In this document: positions 61,008 to 64,000 of the stretch, in pieces
How positions within the stretch are numbered: position 1 is the first letter of the stretch
Layout of the letters: every line of letters begins with the position of its first letter
From: Ignavibacteria bacterium
GTDB lineage: Bacteria > Bacteroidota > Ignavibacteria > Tepidaquicellales > Tepidaquicellaceae
Reading direction: 5' to 3'
Assembly (NCBI GenBank): GCA_036262055.1
Contig: DATAJP010000002.1
Span: 1,074,177 to 1,138,176, forward strand
DNA length: 64,000 bases
Notes under the pieces: generated by a model
What the model was told of the DNA's origin: nothing
What the model saw: the letters and a program-made list of their open reading frames with translations, nothing else
The model's database searches: none
Translations under genes and position numbers: made by a program

Positions 61008-61880
61008 TTATTTACTTTTTAGTGAATCTTTTTTTAATGAATCAGTTTTAATTTCAGTTGAATCAATATACAAAATCCCTTCCGCCTGTTTGCCGTTCGG
61101 TGGGTTACTTCCTTTGAGCGATAAAATATAACTTGCAACCGCCTGAATTTGCTTTGGACTCAACTGGGTTTTCCAGCTAATCATTCCTTTTTCAGGAACT
61201 CCAACGGAAATAGTTTTAAATACATTTCCGATACTTCCACCGTGAATCCAATATTCATCAGTGAAATTCGGTCCTATCAAACCTTCGCCTTTAGAACCAT
61301 GACAGATTACGCAATTAGAGAAATAGATTGTTTTTCCCCGTTCCAATGTTGCATCATCTTTCATATATTGAGCCGTTTCCTCATTAATAAAAGCGCCGGA
61401 TTTAATTAATTCATCCCTCTCCATCTGTGCAACTTTCATTTCACTGCTATACTCCTGTGAAGATAGATCTCCCGTTCCAAAAACGTGATAATGCAGAATG
61501 TAAAAAACCGAGAACAGGAGAGAAAAAATAAAAATATAATTAAGAAGAGGGGGTAAATTATTATCAAGCTCTTTTATCCCGTCATATTCATGTTCCAATT
61601 GGGGATCGTTTTCCTGAACCGGCTTCAAAGAATAAAATATACCGCCCCAGTTAATTTTAAACTTTTTTTCTTTTTTTACTTTTACTTTCGGTTCATCATC
61701 AGAGAACATCAGAGCAAAAAATATCCACGCAATAATAATCCCCAAAACTCCAAGCATTATATACGGGATTTTTTCAGACATATCCGGCTCTGCAGTCTGA
61801 GCAAACGTATTATTTACGAAAAGAAGAAATTCTGCAAAGAGACTATAAATAAAAAATTTCTTTTTCATTTTATTATTCAA
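61008..61880 (-). CDS. ccoP: CcoP-like monoheme subunit of cbb3 oxidase
   Basis: A 290-aa protein with two membrane helices (about 38-58 and 112-132) and the FixP N-terminal signature (LEHEYDGIKELDNNLPP). Only one CxxCH is present (NCVICHGSKGEGLIGPN) with a distal Met region (KGMISWKTQLSP), whereas canonical CcoP has two heme c sites. It overlaps ccoQ by 8 bases. It transfers electrons from soluble cytochromes into the oxidase; the missing domain may be supplied by another cytochrome. Confidence 0.9.
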   Translation of the reverse strand: MNNKMKKKFFIYSLFAEFLLFVNNTFAQTAEPDMSEKIPYIMLGVLGIIIAWIFFALMFSDDEPKVKVKKEKKFKINWGGIFYSLKPVQENDPQLEHEYDGIKELDNNLPPLLNYIFIFSLLFSVFYILHYHVFGTGDLSSQEYSSEMKVAQMERDELIKSGAFINEETAQYMKDDATLERGKTIYFSNCVICHGSKGEGLIGPNFTDEYWIHGGSIGNVFKTISVGVPEKGMISWKTQLSPKQIQAVASYILSLKGSNPPNGKQAEGILYIDSTEIKTDSLKKDSLKSK

Positions 61881-62067
61881 GTTCTGTTTGATTTTGTTTT
61901 AAAGTTTCAGTGTCATCAAGAGGCAATAAACTCATTTTGTTCAGATACGGCTTCTTTACTTTTATTATCCACACAATCATTATCGAGAAAAAAACAAAAA
62001 AAACAACAAGAGAAAAAATTCCATATACATCAACACCTTCAGTTCCTGATAAAATATTCTTAAACAT
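61873..62067 (-). CDS. ccoQ: CcoQ-like small subunit
   Basis: A 64-aa protein with one transmembrane helix (IFSLVVFFVFFSIMIVWII) and an acidic cytoplasmic tail. Size and position between ccoNO and ccoP identify it as the CcoQ-type stabilising subunit. Its start shares one base with the ccoNO stop (ATG/TAA overlap at 62067). Confidence 0.8.
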   Translation of the reverse strand: MFKNILSGTEGVDVYGIFSLVVFFVFFSIMIVWIIKVKKPYLNKMSLLPLDDTETLKQNQTELE

Positions 62068-64000
62068 TATTTTACTGTTTGATTTTTTTGATTAACTTTT
62101 ATGTCAGTGCCTAATCTTTGTAAATATGCAATGAGCGCGATTATTTCTTTATTGCTTTCCGCAGGTGCGCCGTTTCTTATTAAGTTTGCTGTAATAGAAT
62201 CCGCCTGAATCATCAATTCCTCATTTGCAATTTTTTCAAACCCTTCAGGATATGGCACACCAACTTTTCTCAGGGAATTTATTTTGGTCTCAGTTGACGA
62301 AAGATTTAAATCTTGAGAAAAAAGCCACGGATATTTCGGCATAATAGAACCCGGCGACATTGTAATCGGGTCAAGCATGTGATTGAAATGCCATAGGTCA
62401 GGATACTTCCCTCCTTCTCTTGCAAGGTCCGGTCCTGTTCTTTTTGACCCCCACAAAAATGGATGGTCATAAACAAATTCTCCGGCTTTGGAATATTCAC
62501 CGTATCTTTCAGTTTCTGACCTGAACGGTCTTATCATTTGCGAGTGACAGCTGACACATCCTTCCCGTATGTATATGTCTCTTCCCTGAAGTTCAAGCGG
62601 TGTTAAGGGCTTCACACTTGAAATTGTCGGCACATTTGATTTGATTAAATATGTCGGAATAATTTCTGCCAATCCGCCAATTAATATAACAACCGTTGCA
62701 AGTATTGCAAACTGCGTCGGTTTGCTTTCGAGCCATCTATGTTTCTTTTCTTTTTGACGCTCGTTTTTTAAAGTCTCATCCATCAAATTCATCTGGTGGG
62801 CTTCTGCAGGTTCATTTGCAACCAGCTCTCCGGCTTTCGCTGTTTTGTATAAATTATAAACCCCGATTAATACTCCCGTCAGATAAAGCGCTCCGCCGAT
62901 TCCTCTTATTGCATACATTGGTATTATCTGCAAAACGGTTTCAAGGAAGTTCGGATATCTTAGAACGCCTTCGGGAGTAAATTCTTTCCACATTAATGAT
63001 TGAGTTAATCCCGACCAATACATTGCAACCGCATAAAAAACTATTCCAAGAGTCCCGAGCCAGAAATGTGTATTGGCAAGTTTATTTGAATACAACTTTG
63101 TGTTATACATTTTCGGAACAAGCCAGTATAAAATTCCGAAAATTAAAAATCCGTTCCAACCAAGCGCTCCGACATGAACGTGAGCAACAATCCAATCTGT
63201 GAAATGTGCAATTGCATTTACATTTTTCAATGAGAGCATGGGACCTTCAAATGTTGCCATACCGTAACACGTAACTGCAACTACCATAAATTTTAATACA
63301 GGTTCTTCACGGACTTTATCCCATGCACCTCTTAAAGTAAGAAGCCCGTTAAACATTCCGCCCCAAGACGGAGCAATTAACATAATTGAGAAAACCGTTC
63401 CCAGTGACTGAGCCCAGTCAGGAAGAGCAGTGTATAAAAGATGGTGGGGTCCTGCCCATATATAAATAAAAATCAGTGACCAAAAGTGAACAATTGATAA
63501 ACGATAAGAATAAATAGGACGATTGGCGGCTTTGGGTAAGAAGTAATACATCAATCCAAGAAAAGGAGTAGTAAGAAAGAATGCAACTGCATTATGACCA
63601 TACCACCATTGGACAAGCGCATCCTGAACACCTGCATATACAGGGTAACTTTTAAATAATCCCGCAGGAATTTCAATTGAGTTCACAATATGAAGAACTG
63701 CAACCGTAACAACCGTAGCAATGTAAAACCATATTGCAACATACATATGCTTTTCACGGCGCTTAATAATGGTGCCGAACATATTAATTGCAAAAATCAC
63801 CCATACGACTGCAATTAAAATATCAATGGGCCACTCAAGCTCAGCATATTCTTTGGAAGTTGTTAAGCCAAGAGGCAGTGTAATCGCAGCTAAAACAATT
63901 ATTAACTGCCATCCCCAGAAATGCAGCTTACTTAAAGTGTCGCTGAACATTCTTGCTTTGCACAGTCTTTGTAAAGAATAATAAAGTCCCATAAAGATTG
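62067..64000 (-). CDS. ccoNO: Fused CcoN-CcoO subunit of cbb3 oxidase (5' part outside window)
   Basis: At least 641 aa, open to the window edge; an internal ATG lies at 63992 but CcoN normally begins earlier and the frame continues. The CcoN part shows GHNAVAF, WAGPHHLLYT and HVHVGALGWN, the ligands of the heme b3-CuB centre. From about residue 450 of the visible part, GRDIYIREGCVSCHSQMIRPF and RTGPDLAREG mark CcoO, with one heme c. Fusion of N and O in one chain is known in Bacteroidota-type cbb3 oxidases. The enzyme reduces O2 at low concentration and pumps protons. Confidence 0.93.
   Translation of the reverse strand, partial: IFMGLYYSLQRLCKARMFSDTLSKLHFWGWQLIIVLAAITLPLGLTTSKEYAELEWPIDILIAVVWVIFAINMFGTIIKRREKHMYVAIWFYIATVVTVAVLHIVNSIEIPAGLFKSYPVYAGVQDALVQWWYGHNAVAFFLTTPFLGLMYYFLPKAANRPIYSYRLSIVHFWSLIFIYIWAGPHHLLYTALPDWAQSLGTVFSIMLIAPSWGGMFNGLLTLRGAWDKVREEPVLKFMVVAVTCYGMATFEGPMLSLKNVNAIAHFTDWIVAHVHVGALGWNGFLIFGILYWLVPKMYNTKLYSNKLANTHFWLGTLGIVFYAVAMYWSGLTQSLMWKEFTPEGVLRYPNFLETVLQIIPMYAIRGIGGALYLTGVLIGVYNLYKTAKAGELVANEPAEAHQMNLMDETLKNERQKEKKHRWLESKPTQFAILATVVILIGGLAEIIPTYLIKSNVPTISSVKPLTPLELQGRDIYIREGCVSCHSQMIRPFRSETERYGEYSKAGEFVYDHPFLWGSKRTGPDLAREGGKYPDLWHFNHMLDPITMSPGSIMPKYPWLFSQDLNLSSTETKINSLRKVGVPYPEGFEKIANEELMIQADSITANLIRNGAPAESNKEIIALIAYLQRLGTDIKVNQKNQTVK

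Overview
The window is A+T-rich and looks like part of an Ignavibacteria-type genome (Bacteroidota/Chlorobiota group). The main evidence is two secreted proteins ending in type IX secretion (T9SS) sorting domains with the NPNPFNPVT signature (17418-18845, 53695-55791). Supporting signs are a fused CcoN-CcoO oxidase subunit, a CXXXY-type CcmE and many genes without a strong Shine-Dalgarno site. The exact genus cannot be read from the sequence.

Layout. (A) 1-4718 holds a short run of stem-loops, then a four-gene cassette: a possible ClpP-fold protein with a disordered tail, a GHKL ATPase, an excisionase-like HTH protein and a tyrosine recombinase. (B) 4721-5011 is an attachment-site complex: tandem 12-bp motifs, a terminator, the 5' part of a tRNA-Lys(CTT) gene and a 62-bp palindrome. 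A second copy of the core lies at 45419-45683, so the 40.7 kb between them behaves as a genomic island or stack of islands. (C) 5233-8267: Vsr endonuclease, C5-cytosine methyltransferase and an endonuclease III-like (HhH-GPD) protein. (D) 8642-16196: a tight four-gene operon (PD-(D/E)XK nuclease, SUKH-domain protein, unknown protein, 1301-aa zinc-ribbon/DEAH helicase), a candidate defence system. (E) 16421-18845: two small envelope genes, one behind a structured leader RNA with its own terminator, and a T9SS-secreted beta-propeller protein. (F) 18994-22588: a ubiquitin-like conjugation operon with Ubl, E2-like, E1-like (ThiF) and JAB/JAMM peptidase genes plus small ORFs, ending in a clear terminator. 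(G) 23052-27291: HTH protein, HEPN-like protein and a family A polymerase-like protein, possibly a replication module. (H) 27459-31332: a diverged second copy of the cassette in A. (I) 31472-41943: broken ynfA-like gene, metal-binding small proteins, a Cus/Czc-type RND efflux system and a Zn/Cd-type P-type ATPase with an altered phosphorylation motif. (J) 42711-45350: secreted MACPF protein plus a lipoprotein that may be a papain-like hydrolase.

Right of the second attachment site the content becomes core respiratory metabolism. A Crp/Fnr regulator (46439-47146) is followed by a large multiheme c-type cytochrome locus (47183-55791): a NapC-type membrane cytochrome, soluble multihemes, an outer-membrane barrel and a T9SS-sorted octaheme protein. 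This resembles a trans-envelope electron conduit. CcmE, CcmF and the cbb3 oxidase genes ccoNO-ccoQ-ccoP-ccoG-fixH follow, the last group running off the window end. Tandem palindromes TATGAC-N4-GTCATA with 22-bp spacing occur upstream of both the regulator and the divergent cytochrome operons, so the regulator probably controls itself and the cytochromes.

The strongest candidates for undescribed biology are the Ubl operon with its internal hairpin and 30-aa peptide, the duplicated GHKL-ATPase/recombinase cassette with its attachment sites, and the nuclease/SUKH/helicase operon. All functional claims are from motifs read by eye; no database search was possible.
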